A DNA stretch of 64,000 nt from Streptomyces daqingensis (GTDB lineage Bacteria > Actinomycetota > Actinomycetes > Streptomycetales > Streptomycetaceae): positions 42,700 to 106,699 of the forward strand of contig NZ_BMMP01000018.1 of NCBI RefSeq assembly GCF_014645895.1. The letters run 5' to 3'. Position 1 is the stretch's first letter. The number at the start of each line of letters is the position of its first letter. A model generated the notes under the pieces. That model was not told the DNA's origin and did not search any database. It was given only the letters and a program-made list of their open reading frames with translations. Shown here one piece after another: positions 35,412-44,449 of this stretch. Position numbers and translations under genes: made by a program.

Positions 35412-36035
35412 ATGGCAACAAGGAAGCTCTTGCAGCGCGTCACCGAGGCGGTGCCGCAGGGTGAGGAATTCGTAGCGGCCTTCCAGTCGGAGCCCGCCTC
35501 CGTCGACGGAAAGCAACCCATCGCTCCCAAGGAGCACCGGCCGCAGGTCTTTGTGGGCATGAACCGGCCCAGCGACTCCTGGGGGACGGTCTTCTCAGTG
35601 CTGGGACGACTGTTGACCAACGATCTCTTCAACTACTCGGCACCCATGAACAGCGATGCCGGTCAGCGCGAGAAGTGCAGGCAAGAGGGCGCAGCGTTCT
35701 TCGGTGACTGGACAAGTAACGCAGGCGAACTACTCGCCGCGCTCCAGCCCCAGTCCCGTACCGGTGTGATCAGCATGCTCACGGTGACCACTCACAGAGC
35801 CCGGGTAATCTACATCCAGCGGCGCCGAGGCAGCATGTACCGGCTGCGGGACGGTACAGAGCTGGGCTGGTCATGGCCGCTCGATCAACTCGCCTGGGTG
35901 CGTCAACGTGCGGGCAAAAATGTTCAGTTCGGCTTCCCGGACGGGTCGTGGGCCAGCGTGGTGGCGCACACCGCTGACGACCTGCAGCGCTATTTTCCCC
36001 ATATGCTGCCGAAGGCGGCCGACATCCCGCGGTGA
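35412..36035 (+). CDS. Hypothetical protein, possible PH-like domain
   Basis: A 207-residue soluble protein and last gene of the cassette. The second half alternates short strands (TGVISMLTVTTHRARVIYIQ, LDQLAWVRQRAGKNVQFGF) in the manner of bacterial PH-like domains, which often bind membranes or partners. The N-terminal part has no clear fold. AGGG lies 9 bases before ATG 35412. Cytoplasmic, with no signal. A role as immunity or anchoring protein would fit its place after a toxin-like gene, but this is only inference. Confidence 0.6.
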   Translation: MATRKLLQRVTEAVPQGEEFVAAFQSEPASVDGKQPIAPKEHRPQVFVGMNRPSDSWGTVFSVLGRLLTNDLFNYSAPMNSDAGQREKCRQEGAAFFGDWTSNAGELLAALQPQSRTGVISMLTVTTHRARVIYIQRRRGSMYRLRDGTELGWSWPLDQLAWVRQRAGKNVQFGFPDGSWASVVAHTADDLQRYFPHMLPKAADIPR

Positions 36036-36311
36036 TGCGCTTCCGGAGCTCAACTGGGCAGCCGAGTTGAGCTGAGCTGGTGAACGCTAGCGGGTTGCAG
36101 GCGCAGATTGCCCCACCCCCCGCCCCGTCACTTCTGTAGCCGCACCGGTTACAGCCCGGGGCTGGCGCAGACGGCGACACGGCCACCGAAAAGCGGTTGC
36201 GGGCGCTCCATGCTCCGGCGAACCATGCGGGACACGGCCGGTGTTGACGGAATGGAACCGTGCCCGAGGAGCCGTCTCCCCACCCCACCCGCCAATGCGA
36301 AGTACGGAGCC

Positions 36312-36770
36312 ATGAGTTCGACGTCCCCCTCGCAACCGTCCCCGCGCGACCGCGCCCTGACCGCACCGACCGTCTCCGTGGTCTTCGTATGCCATGACGG
36401 AGCCGGCCGCGTCCTGCTGGCCCTCCGTAGCGCCGGCGCCCGTGACGAGCCCGGAACGTGGGACGCCGGTGCGGGCGCCCTGGAACACGGCGAGACGTTC
36501 GAGGAAGCCGTCACACGCGAGGTACGCGAGGAGTACTCGGCCCCTCCGCACGCGATCGAGACGCTCGGCGTGCGGAACGTCCTCCGCGGTGACCCCGTTT
36601 CGCACTGGGTGGCGGTGGTGTTCGCCGTCGAAGTGGACCCAGCGCAGGTCGCGATCGGCGAACCCCACAAGTTCGACGCTCTCGACTGGTTCGACCCGGA
36701 GGCCTTGCCGCAGCCCTGCCACTCTCAACTTGCGGCGGCTATCGGTCTCTTCACCGCACGACAGCGCTGA
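36312..36770 (+). CDS. Nudix hydrolase
   Basis: A 152-residue Nudix pyrophosphohydrolase. The Nudix box runs from Gly55 to Ala77 (GALEHGE, then TREVREEYSA) with the catalytic REVREE Glu residues intact; one Gly of the consensus is Ser. These enzymes remove nucleoside diphosphates linked to other groups, and the substrate here is unknown. It starts at ATG 36312 and stands alone between the WXG100 cassette and the DUF819 gene. Confidence 0.9.
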   Translation: MSSTSPSQPSPRDRALTAPTVSVVFVCHDGAGRVLLALRSAGARDEPGTWDAGAGALEHGETFEEAVTREVREEYSAPPHAIETLGVRNVLRGDPVSHWVAVVFAVEVDPAQVAIGEPHKFDALDWFDPEALPQPCHSQLAAAIGLFTARQR

Positions 36771-37051
36771 CGGCGGCCAACGAGCAGCGAGCAGCGACCT
36801 CAACGAGCCACAACAGCCGCGTAGTTGCGCGCAGACGACCGCACCGGACTGCGGACGTCCCGCCACCTCGTAACCGTCCGCTCACGACCCCTCGTGGCGG
36901 CTGATCATGGCGTGCACAATGCCCCGATGGTTTCCAACAGACCCCTCCCAGCCCCTGCCCCGGCCAGCACTGGCCGCACGCCAGCCGTCGACGGACAAAT
37001 TCGGCGCCCCTGTCCCCATATCGCCGCGAACGAAGGGGTGACGGTCGGCAT

Positions 37052-38200
37052 ATGATCACCGACGGCTTCCATTACCTCGGCGTTCTGCTCGCGCTGTCGG
37101 GCGGCATCGTCTACGTGACGCAGCGGCGGGACTACCGCGTCTTCAAGTACGTACCGGGCTTCGTCCTGCTGTACTTCGGAGCCGCGGCGCTGAACACGGT
37201 TGGCGTCTTCGGCGACTCGAAGTCGATCGACAGCGCGGGCACCGCGGTCAAGGACGCCCTGCTCCCCCCCATGATCTTCCTGCTGCTGTTCAAATGCGAC
37301 CTGCGCAAGATCGTCAAGCTGGGCCCGAAGCTGCTGCTGACCTTCTTCGTCACCGCGCTGAGCATCGTGCTGGGCTTCGTCGTCGCCTACGTCGCCCTCA
37401 AGAGCGCGCTGCACCCCGAGGCAGGCAAGGCACTCGGTGCGCTGGCCGCGTCTTGGACGGGCGGTTCGGCCAACATGGTCGCCGTTCAGGGCATCGTGCA
37501 CTCTCCGGAGAACATCTTCGGCTACGTGCTCATCGTCGACACCGTCCTCTACTCCCTGTGGCTGCTGCTGATGTTCGGCTCCGCCGGCTTCTCCGAGCGT
37601 TTCAACCGCTGGACCCGGGCGGAGACCACCCACCTCGATGCCCAGGCCACGGCGGAGCAGGAGCAACGCCCCATCGACCTGGCCTCGATCATGACGCTGA
37701 TCGGCTTCAGCCTCGCCCTCTCCGCGGCGGCCGGCTGGGCGGGCAGTGTGCTGCCGGAGCTGGGCGAAGTCGTCAACGCGACGACCTGGGCGATCCTCAT
37801 CGTCAGCGTCCTCGGGCTCGTCGTCGCGTCCACGCCGCTGGGCAGGACCGCCGGCTCGTCCGAGATCGCGACGGTGATGCTGTACGTCGTCATCGGCATC
37901 ATCGCCTCCGGTTCGGACTTCTCCTCGCTGACTGAGGCTCCGCTGTACCTGCTCGCGGGCGTAGTGGTCCTGCTCGTCCACCTCGTCGTCATGGTCGTGT
38001 ACGCGAAGCTGGCGCGCGCGGAGCTGTTCAGCCTCGCCGTCGCCAGTACGGCCAACATCGGCGGCGTGGCCTCCGCGCCTGTCGTCGCCAGTGCGTTCGA
38101 CCGTCAACTCGTTCCCGTGGGCGTGCTGTTCGCATTGCTCGGCGCCTTCATGGGGACGTTCGTCGGCCTGACGACCGTGGAACTGCTCTCGGCCCTCTGA
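37052..38200 (+). CDS. DUF819 family membrane transporter
   Basis: A 382-residue protein with about ten helices of the DUF819 (YjcL) family. Family blocks are PPMIFLLLFKCDLRKIVKLG, ASWTGGSANMVAVQG and SLAVASTANIGGVASAPVVAS, an internal repeat of Gly-rich helix breaks typical of carboxylate or anion transporters. GAAGGGG lies 14 bases before ATG 37052. Substrate unknown. It has no obvious functional partner. Confidence 0.88.
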   Translation: MITDGFHYLGVLLALSGGIVYVTQRRDYRVFKYVPGFVLLYFGAAALNTVGVFGDSKSIDSAGTAVKDALLPPMIFLLLFKCDLRKIVKLGPKLLLTFFVTALSIVLGFVVAYVALKSALHPEAGKALGALAASWTGGSANMVAVQGIVHSPENIFGYVLIVDTVLYSLWLLLMFGSAGFSERFNRWTRAETTHLDAQATAEQEQRPIDLASIMTLIGFSLALSAAAGWAGSVLPELGEVVNATTWAILIVSVLGLVVASTPLGRTAGSSEIATVMLYVVIGIIASGSDFSSLTEAPLYLLAGVVVLLVHLVVMVVYAKLARAELFSLAVASTANIGGVASAPVVASAFDRQLVPVGVLFALLGAFMGTFVGLTTVELLSAL

Positions 38201-38337
38201 GCCGGACACGGGCGGCCGACGGCGGTACACCGTGCCGCAGCCGCTCCGGCCACCGCCGCTCCGCCGTCCCGCACCATTTGGGTGCTGCGCGGCGGAGCGG
38301 GGCGTGCCGGACCGGTCCGGGAGCGGCCGTGCGGGTC

Positions 38338-38697
38338 TCACCGCTCGCCACCTTCTCCGTCCGAACTCGCCGCGCTATCCGTCCCGTTCGCCCGCTCCCT
38401 CCGGTGCGGCGGGGCGGGCAGACGAGCGCCGCGTGACTCGGCGACCCGGAGCGCGTCGCGCAACGCCTCACCCAGCCGACGCACCAGGAAGCGCAGTTCC
38501 TGCTCCTGGACACGCTGGCAGCTCAGCAACCCGCCCGCGTAATCGAGCAGTTCGGCTCCGAGTCGCAGTTGCATCAGCTCCATCTCGTCGGCGAGCGCGT
38601 CGATGAGTCCGTCGCCGTCGGAGGAGAGGTAGCAGGGTTTGCCGTCCTCCCCCGGCCAGGGGAGCAGACGGTGGTCACGGTGAGTTCCCTCGTTCAT
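38338..38697 (-). CDS. Hypothetical protein
   Basis: A 119-residue protein from ATG 38697. The middle (DGLIDALADEMELMQLRLGAELL) is a likely helix pair, and the end is Arg/Ser-rich and disordered. It diverges from the XRE-DUF5753 gene; small unknown partners are frequent next to XRE/DUF397 pairs in Streptomyces. I see no catalytic or membrane motif. Confidence 0.65.
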   Translation of the reverse strand: MNEGTHRDHRLLPWPGEDGKPCYLSSDGDGLIDALADEMELMQLRLGAELLDYAGGLLSCQRVQEQELRFLVRRLGEALRDALRVAESRGARLPAPPHRRERANGTDSAASSDGEGGER

Positions 38698-38775
38698 GCC
38701 CCCACCCTGCTGACCGGCCCTTACGCTCACGAGTGACGACTCCGGTACGCAGCGTGGCGTACCGTCTGGGGAACG

Positions 38776-39612
38776 GTGAGCACCATGACCATCGACAGCG
38801 CCCAACCGCCCGCCGCCTGGCGCTACTGCGGCAACCAGCTCAAGCGGTGGCGCCTTCAGACCGACGTCAGCCGCGACGACCTCGCCCGCGAGGCCGGATA
38901 CAGCCACGAAGCCATCAAGTCCATGGAGCAGGGCCGCCGGAGGCCCACGCGCCGCGTGTTGGAGATCGCGGACGACATGTGCGAGGCGGGCGGCAAACTC
39001 CGCGCGGCGACGGACTACTTGGAGCCGGAGAAGTACCCGGCGCGTACCCACGAGTTCATGCAGGCGGAGGCCTCGGCCGTCACCCTGCACTGGTACGAGA
39101 ACGTGTTCGTGCCGGGTCTGCTGCAGACCGAGGACTACGCACGCGCTCTACTGGAGGCGCACTGCCCGCCGTTGGACGACGAGACCATCCAGCAACGCCT
39201 GGCCGCGCGACTCCAGCGCCGCGACAAGCTGGCGCAGAAGCCGAGGGCGATCTTCACCTTCGTCATCTACGAGGCTGCTCTGCGCACCCTGGTCGGCGGG
39301 CGGGACACGATGCGCCAGCAGGTCCAACACCTCATCGACGTCGGCCAGTTGCGCAACGTCTCGATCCAGATCCTGCCGTTCGCCACGGGGGCGCACGCGG
39401 GCCTGAACGGCCCCTTCGTTCTCCTGGAGACGGAGGACGGCGAGCGCTACGCCTACGAGGAGAGCCACGAGATGCGGCACCTCTACGGCGACCGTGAAAA
39501 GCTCCGAGTCATCGAGGAGCGGCATGGCATGATCCGCATGCAGGCGCTCGGCGCCGAGGAGTCGACGCGGTTTCTCAGAAGGGTGGCAGAGCAGCTATGG
39601 AAAACCGACTGA
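38776..39612 (+). CDS. XRE-family regulator with DUF5753 domain
   Basis: A 278-residue regulator from GTG 38776. The helix-turn-helix lies at residues about 20-60 (LKRWRLQTDVSRDDLAREAG, then HEAIKSMEQGRR), and residues 95-270 are the DUF5753 domain with WYENVFVPGLLQTEDYA and LPFATGAHAGLNGPFVLLE. These proteins act together with a DUF397 partner in development and antibiotic control in Streptomyces. The stop overlaps the DUF397 start by 16 bases. Confidence 0.95.
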   Translation: MSTMTIDSAQPPAAWRYCGNQLKRWRLQTDVSRDDLAREAGYSHEAIKSMEQGRRRPTRRVLEIADDMCEAGGKLRAATDYLEPEKYPARTHEFMQAEASAVTLHWYENVFVPGLLQTEDYARALLEAHCPPLDDETIQQRLAARLQRRDKLAQKPRAIFTFVIYEAALRTLVGGRDTMRQQVQHLIDVGQLRNVSIQILPFATGAHAGLNGPFVLLETEDGERYAYEESHEMRHLYGDREKLRVIEERHGMIRMQALGAEESTRFLRRVAEQLWKTD

Positions 39613-39788
39613 CGTGGGTCAAGTCGAGCTACAGCGGCACCGAGGGTGGGGCATGCGTCGAGGTGGCGGCGAGCCGCGTCGCAATCCACGTCCGCGACTC
39701 CAAGTCCGCCTACAGCCCCGTCCTCACCGTCCCGGCACCTCAATGGGCAAGGTTCGTCCGCTACGCCGCCGCAGCGCACGAAGCCTGA
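39597..39788 (+). CDS. DUF397 protein
   Basis: A 63-residue DUF397 protein. The family core is complete: WVKSSYSGTEGGACVEVA, then VAIHVRDSKS and WARFVRYAA. It is coupled to the XRE regulator upstream by overlap, which is the standard arrangement. DUF397 proteins are small partners that likely modulate the XRE regulator. Its own activity is unknown. Confidence 0.95.
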   Translation: MENRLTWVKSSYSGTEGGACVEVAASRVAIHVRDSKSAYSPVLTVPAPQWARFVRYAAAAHEA

Positions 39789-39957
39789 GGGGACGCCGGC
39801 CTGGTTCGCGTCGACCGCTCTCTCTGACGGTCGGCGCGACTCGGCCCTCCCGCCCGTCCAACGTCGCTGTTCTTACGGCGCGGCTGTCGTACCGTGCGAA
39901 GCTGCACCGCGCGCAGGCGACGGTGACGTGCCGGCCGCCGCAGATCTACGCCCTTCC

Positions 39958-40686
39958 TCAGGGGGCCTTGTCCCACGGCTCACCAAGGATTCCGTCATGG
40001 CTGCAGTGCAGCGCCGTGAGCGCGGCGACCATCCGCGGGTCCCAGTCGCCCGAATTCACCGTCAGATGGAAGTGGTTGTCCATCCCGCTCCCGTAGTCCA
40101 GTACCCGGGCGCCACCGCTGCGGTAGCCGATTCTCCGCGGCATCCGGAAGAGGTCGCCGCTGCCGCCGACAAGGGCAGCTACCCCCAGCACGCACTGCAA
40201 AGGGAAGATCAGCCACCACACGCACCACCAGAACCAGCGGCCCTTGTACCCCACAGCCGCAGGCCCGCCGTCCTGCTCGACGGACCAGCGGGTACGGATG
40301 TGTCCGCCGCTGAAACTCCGCTCCCTCGTGGCGCTCCCGACGAACTCCCCCGCCGCGCCGTACACGTCGTAACGCATGGGGTTCGCGTCCTCTGCCGAGA
40401 CGGAGAAGACGCGAGCCCACAGGTTCTGCCGCTGCAGATCCGCCCACATCGCGAAGGAACGTATGCCGCGCTTACGCACCGCCTTGTATTCCTCGACTCC
40501 GCCCTTCGGCAGCTCACGGTCGAGATATACCTTGTGGCCGACGCCTTTGAGGGGCGCCCCCACCAACTCGTACCGGGCACGCCCGTCGTCGGCCGGCGCC
40601 GCCTTCGACTCGCGACGCCCCTTCTTCCCCGACTGCGCCTCCTCAGACGGCACTTGAGCGCGCCGCAACGTGACAGTTGCACCCAT
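39958..40686 (-). CDS. Hypothetical membrane protein
   Basis: A 242-residue protein from ATG 40686 with GAGGAGGGGG 8 bases upstream. The N-terminal 50 residues are charged, then a beta-rich region (YDVYGAAGEFVGSATRERSF), then one or two helices (FWWCVWWLIFPLQCVLGVAALVG) near residue 170, and a short C-terminal domain with DNHFHLTVNSGDWDPRMVAALTALH. The arrangement resembles LURP-like or scramblase-like small proteins but I cannot assign it. It precedes the mycosin locus on the same strand, separated by a 417-base gap. Confidence 0.65.
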   Translation of the reverse strand: MGATVTLRRAQVPSEEAQSGKKGRRESKAAPADDGRARYELVGAPLKGVGHKVYLDRELPKGGVEEYKAVRKRGIRSFAMWADLQRQNLWARVFSVSAEDANPMRYDVYGAAGEFVGSATRERSFSGGHIRTRWSVEQDGGPAAVGYKGRWFWWCVWWLIFPLQCVLGVAALVGGSGDLFRMPRRIGYRSGGARVLDYGSGMDNHFHLTVNSGDWDPRMVAALTALHCSHDGILGEPWDKAP

Positions 40687-41103
40687 GAATGGGTCCCCCT
40701 CCTCGCCGTGCGTGTTCCTACTCGTGCCTGAGCGCTGCCGTATCCGCGGAGACTGCCTCGGCAAGCCGAGGGCAACCCTGAGAGCGAAAACGATCAGGCA
40801 CCGTATGTGCGCTGCCCTGCGCGACACGTGACTTGAAAGACCGACCTGATACAGGCTCCGACCGTTGACCCGGGCCGTGTCAGCTCCTGATTCGGCGCGC
40901 CCTCGCACGGCAGAGAGCAACCAAGCTGATCGTTACGTGAGCAGCGACGCCGGGAAACGACGAGACATGCCACCTCAGCCAACCAACACCCGCTCGCCGG
41001 CGGCTCCCTGCCGTCTCAGAATTGAGCTGGCGAAGGTACTCCTCAGCCGCTGCCTCTGCCGTACCTGCGAGCGACGGACAGCTCTAACTCGGAGCCTGCT
41101 CGG
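40687..41103. other. Gap between the mycosin locus and a membrane-protein gene
   Basis: 417 bases, lower in G+C than the conserved regions. I see no gene, tRNA or long hairpin. Confidence 0.35.
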
Positions 41104-42405
41104 CTAGTTGTACGGCGGCTGCTGAGGCGGAGCCGTCGGCTGCTGGCCGTACGGCTGTTGCTGCTGTGGCATGCCGTAGCCAGGCGCCTGGTGCGGCGGG
41201 TACGGGTAACCACCTGGAGCTCCGGGACCGCCGGGGCCGTTGTTCCGGTTCCTTTTACGGCGCCGGACGAGAACGATGGTGAGCACGATGGCGCCCACGA
41301 AGAGGAACGCGAGAATTCCCGTGATGGTCCACAGGATCACGAACTCCCGATCCTGCTTTTTCTCCAAAGCAAGATCTTCTTCGGTCTTCTGTGACCCGGT
41401 TTGCTGACCAGCGTTCTGCTCAGGGACAGCCAGTGGCCCGTTTTTGGAGCCCTTCGGTACATCTTCTTGGAGTGCAGCAAGGGGGCGGATGGAACCGTAG
41501 CCGTACCGCTCATCCGGGACCTTCGCACCATTTTCGCCAGCCGGCAGCTGGGCCGTCTGAGTCAGACGATTCACGACCTGACCTGCCGTGAGGTCGGGAT
41601 GCTTTGCCCGAACGAGGGCGGCCGCAGCCGACGCGTACGCCGTGGCGTCCGAAGTGCCGTCGCCGATTCCGTAACCGTTCAGGTCCGAGGCCCCGCCCGT
41701 CGTAACGACCTCCACCGCCGGGGCCGTGAGCAGCGTTTCCTTACCCCTATTTGAGTTCTTCCAGATCTTTCCGTTCCGCTGCACACCTCCGACGGGGACC
41801 ACTCCGGGGTGCGCAGCGGGATACTCAACCGCTCCCCCGTCGTTTCCCGTTGAGGCGAAAACAGGGACATTCTTACGCAAGGCGTACGCGATAGCTTCGG
41901 CTTCAGTCTCTGTCTTGATTCCGCCACCTTGCGAAATGTTGATTACTGAGGCACCTTGATCTACCGCATATTTGATGGCGTTTGCACCACCGGTTGCGTC
42001 GGACCCATCAGCACGAATCGGCAGGATCTTCGCCTCAGGGGCCAATCCCATTACGCCAGCCGAATTGCCAGGGCCGTGACCGTGACCTGCGATGATCCCT
42101 GCCATGGCAGTACCGTGGTTTGCACCTCCACGGGGAGAGCCGGAACCACCACCATCAATGAAATCTCTTCCCTTGAGGACGTTGCCCTTGAGGTCAGGGT
42201 GATCGGCATTGACGCCATCATCGATTACCGCGATGACTTGGCCCTTGCCCTTGGTGATTTTCCAGACGGACTCAGCTTCGAGATAGTCCAGCGCCCACTG
42301 GTCGTCCCTAACCTGGTCGGCTGCAGCGTTAGGTGCCGTTGCGCAGACCAACACGCCAGTCAATGTTGCTCCGGCGATGACGCGCAGACTTCGCTTGACG
42401 TCCAT
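41104..42405 (-). CDS. Type VII secretion mycosin-type serine protease (paralogue 1)
   Basis: A 433-residue subtilisin-family (S8) protease. A signal peptide ends near ATAPNAAAD, and the mature domain carries Asp62 (AVIDDGVN), His97 (ANHGTAMAG) and Ser252 (GTSDATAY), with Asn188 as oxyanion residue. A single membrane helix (about residues 350-375) and a Pro/Gln/Gly-rich cytoplasmic tail follow, the layout of ESX mycosins that anchor at the secretion machine. GAGGACTCGATAG precedes ATG 42405. It is last of three tandem paralogues on the minus strand. Confidence 0.93.
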   Translation of the reverse strand: MDVKRSLRVIAGATLTGVLVCATAPNAAADQVRDDQWALDYLEAESVWKITKGKGQVIAVIDDGVNADHPDLKGNVLKGRDFIDGGGSGSPRGGANHGTAMAGIIAGHGHGPGNSAGVMGLAPEAKILPIRADGSDATGGANAIKYAVDQGASVINISQGGGIKTETEAEAIAYALRKNVPVFASTGNDGGAVEYPAAHPGVVPVGGVQRNGKIWKNSNRGKETLLTAPAVEVVTTGGASDLNGYGIGDGTSDATAYASAAAALVRAKHPDLTAGQVVNRLTQTAQLPAGENGAKVPDERYGYGSIRPLAALQEDVPKGSKNGPLAVPEQNAGQQTGSQKTEEDLALEKKQDREFVILWTITGILAFLFVGAIVLTIVLVRRRKRNRNNGPGGPGAPGGYPYPPHQAPGYGMPQQQQPYGQQPTAPPQQPPYN

Positions 42406-42487
42406 CTATCGAGTCCTCCTTGTTCCAGCTCAGCTGGCAACTAGCTGCCCCCGCGAGCTTGTGGTACTTCGAGTTGCCGGAACCTCG

Positions 42488-42690
42488 TCAGCCGACTGTC
42501 GGCAGGGCTACGTCCCGCCGCTTGGGTAGGTCTCTTGATCCTCGACGAGGTAGTCCGGGCGCTCACCCTGATCGTTCTTGTCCTGCTTACGCCGGGCGCC
42601 ATTACACGCGACCCCGCCACGGTTCGAGTGCAGACCCGCGCCACCCTGACGAGCAGCGCCGTTGTCGCGAAGGCCGACGCTGGCAAGCCC
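42488..42690 (-). pseudogene. Degraded copy B of the substrate-gene 3' end
   Basis: Between mycosins 1 and 2, this stretch aligns by eye with the 3' end of the gene at 45836-47281, including the segment encoding RRKQDKNDQGE and the terminal stop region, but with short deletions and frame changes. It no longer forms a reading frame with a start or ribosome site. It is more diverged than the copy at 44154-44385, so it is the older remnant. Confidence 0.75.
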
Positions 42691-42758
42691 GGCGCCGTGC
42701 GCCTTACAGAAGATCCGCGCTTCGCGTTAGTTGCGAGTGAGGTCGACAAGATCCGTCA

Positions 42759-44066
42759 CTAGTTGTGCGGGGGCTGCTGAGGTGGCGCTGGCATCTGCTG
42801 CTGTGCGTACCGCTGTTGCTGCCGTGGCATGCCATGCGCGGGCGCCTGGTGCGGCGGGTAGGGGTAGCCGCCGGGAACTCCAGGCCCACCGGGACCGCCG
42901 AAACCACCGCTGTTCCGATTCTTCTTGCGGCGGGACCTCGCTACGAGGAGGACGAGTACGCCGATCGCCACGAGGGCCACGACGCCGATAACGGACCAGG
43001 CGATCAAGAACTCCCGGTCAGCCTTCTTCTGAAGAGCCTGAGACTCCTTTTTCTTCTGCGCGCCCTTGGATTCCTGCTTGATCTGTCGAGGGAGGGAAAG
43101 AGGCCCGTACTTGGAGCCCTTGGGCACGTCTGCTTGCAATGCATCGAGCGGGCGAATAGCACCGTAGCCGTACCGCTCGTCGGGAAGCTTCGCGCCTTTC
43201 TCTGAGGCAGGCATCGAAGCCGTCTCGGTTAGGCGGTTGACGACCTGCCCGGCCGTGAGATCCGGATACTTCGACCGAACAAGAGCAGCAGCCGCAGCGG
43301 CGTAAGCGGTCGCGTCGGAGGTCCCTGTGCCGTAACGGTAGTAGTCACTATTCTCGCCACCAGCCGTGAGGACTTGCGTGGCCGGTCCCGTCAGGAGCGT
43401 CTTCGGCCCCCTGTTGGACTTGCTCCAAATTTCCCCATCCTGCTTAACGCCACCGACAGGAACGACCCCAGGATAAGCGGCGGGGTATTCAATCGACCCG
43501 CCAGAGTTCCCAGTTGAGGCGAAGATTGGCACATTCCTCTTCAGTGCATATGCGATCGCATCAGCCTCATCCAGGTCGCTGTTGTCGCCACCCCGTGAAA
43601 TGCTGATAACGGACGCGCCCTCATCGACGGCATATTTGATGGACTCACTGAAACCGTTTCCATCCTCCCCGCTGTCGCGGAGTGGCAGGATTTTAGCTTC
43701 AGGGGCGAGCCCCATGATCCCGCCTGCACTGCCCGGGCCGTGGCCGTGGCCAGCGATCATGGCAGCCATACCGGTACCGTGATCTTCACCCCGTTTCGGA
43801 GCGGTAGAACCACCGTCGATGAAGTCTTTCCCTTTGAGAACATTACCCTTGAGGTCAGGGTGCTCAGCGTTGACTCCATCATCGATGACGGCGACGATCT
43901 CGCCCTCACCCTTTGTGATTTTCCAGACCGACTCAGTGTCGAGAGCGCCGAGCACCCATTGCTTGTCTCTAACATCATCTGCCGCTGCGCTGGGCGCTGA
44001 AGCGACGATTAGCGTCCCAGCCAACGCCGCACTGCCGATTAGCTGCAGGGTCCGGGTAATGCCCAT
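42759..44066 (-). CDS. Type VII secretion mycosin-type serine protease (paralogue 2)
   Basis: A 435-residue S8 protease with the same layout as its neighbours: signal peptide to APSAAAD, triad Asp62, His96 (EDHGTGMAA) and Ser250 (GTSDATAYA), one membrane helix and a Pro-rich tail. ATG 44066 follows GAGGACTCGACAG, a leader shared almost letter for letter with the other two. The N-terminal 30 residues of paralogues 2 and 3 are closest, which suggests paralogue 1 split off first. Confidence 0.93.
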   Translation of the reverse strand: MGITRTLQLIGSAALAGTLIVASAPSAAADDVRDKQWVLGALDTESVWKITKGEGEIVAVIDDGVNAEHPDLKGNVLKGKDFIDGGSTAPKRGEDHGTGMAAMIAGHGHGPGSAGGIMGLAPEAKILPLRDSGEDGNGFSESIKYAVDEGASVISISRGGDNSDLDEADAIAYALKRNVPIFASTGNSGGSIEYPAAYPGVVPVGGVKQDGEIWSKSNRGPKTLLTGPATQVLTAGGENSDYYRYGTGTSDATAYAAAAAALVRSKYPDLTAGQVVNRLTETASMPASEKGAKLPDERYGYGAIRPLDALQADVPKGSKYGPLSLPRQIKQESKGAQKKKESQALQKKADREFLIAWSVIGVVALVAIGVLVLLVARSRRKKNRNSGGFGGPGGPGVPGGYPYPPHQAPAHGMPRQQQRYAQQQMPAPPQQPPHN

Positions 44067-44091
44067 CTGTCGAGTCCTCTTTGTGCGCGGA

Positions 44092-44117
44092 GGGGTGCGG
44101 CCGGCAGGCCGCACCCC
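44092..44117 (-). promoter_or_regulatory. Hairpin upstream of mycosin 2
   Basis: Perfect 11-bp stem GGGGTGCGGCC/GGCCGCACCCC with a 4-base loop, 26 bases before the mycosin 2 start. Same place and near-same sequence as the hairpin at 45776-45801, so it was copied with the gene. May act as an attenuator or terminator. Confidence 0.65.
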
Positions 44118-44153
44118 TGGGATTGAAGTACCTCGTAGTGCGCCGGGGCCCCG

Positions 44154-44385
44154 TCAGCCAACGCGGGCGGGGCTACGTCCCGCCGCTCGGGCATCCAGGT
44201 CTCCTCGTCCTCAACGAGGTAGTCCGGACGCTCGCCCTGGTCGTTCTTGTCCTGCTTACGCCGGGCGTTGTTACCGGCGACACCGCCACGGCCCATGACG
44301 CCACCGGCGTTACGGCCAGGCTCGATGCAACACCTTCGCGGCCCGAATGCAGGGCGGCATCACCCTGCCGAGCGCATGCCTGGCG
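44154..44385 (-). pseudogene. Degraded copy A of the substrate-gene 3' end
   Basis: Between mycosins 2 and 3. Positions 44154-44312 are almost identical to the last about 160 bases of the gene at 45836-47281 and still encode GVAGNNARRKQDKNDQGE and DYLVEDEETW, but a one-base deletion just before the stop changes the end, and the upstream part is diverged to about 44385. There is no start codon with a ribosome site. Confidence 0.8.
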
Positions 44386-44449
44386 AGGGGCCCTCTCTGA
44401 CAAGTTCGAAACTTCCCATCAACTGCACAGAGGGCAGCAGGATTCGTCA

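Noticed and set aside
36087..36866. Minus-strand frame opposite the Nudix gene
   Set aside because: Antisense to a complete Nudix box; no start signal.
42535..42762. Short plus-strand frame between mycosins
   Set aside because: Shadow of the decaying copy of the substrate gene.
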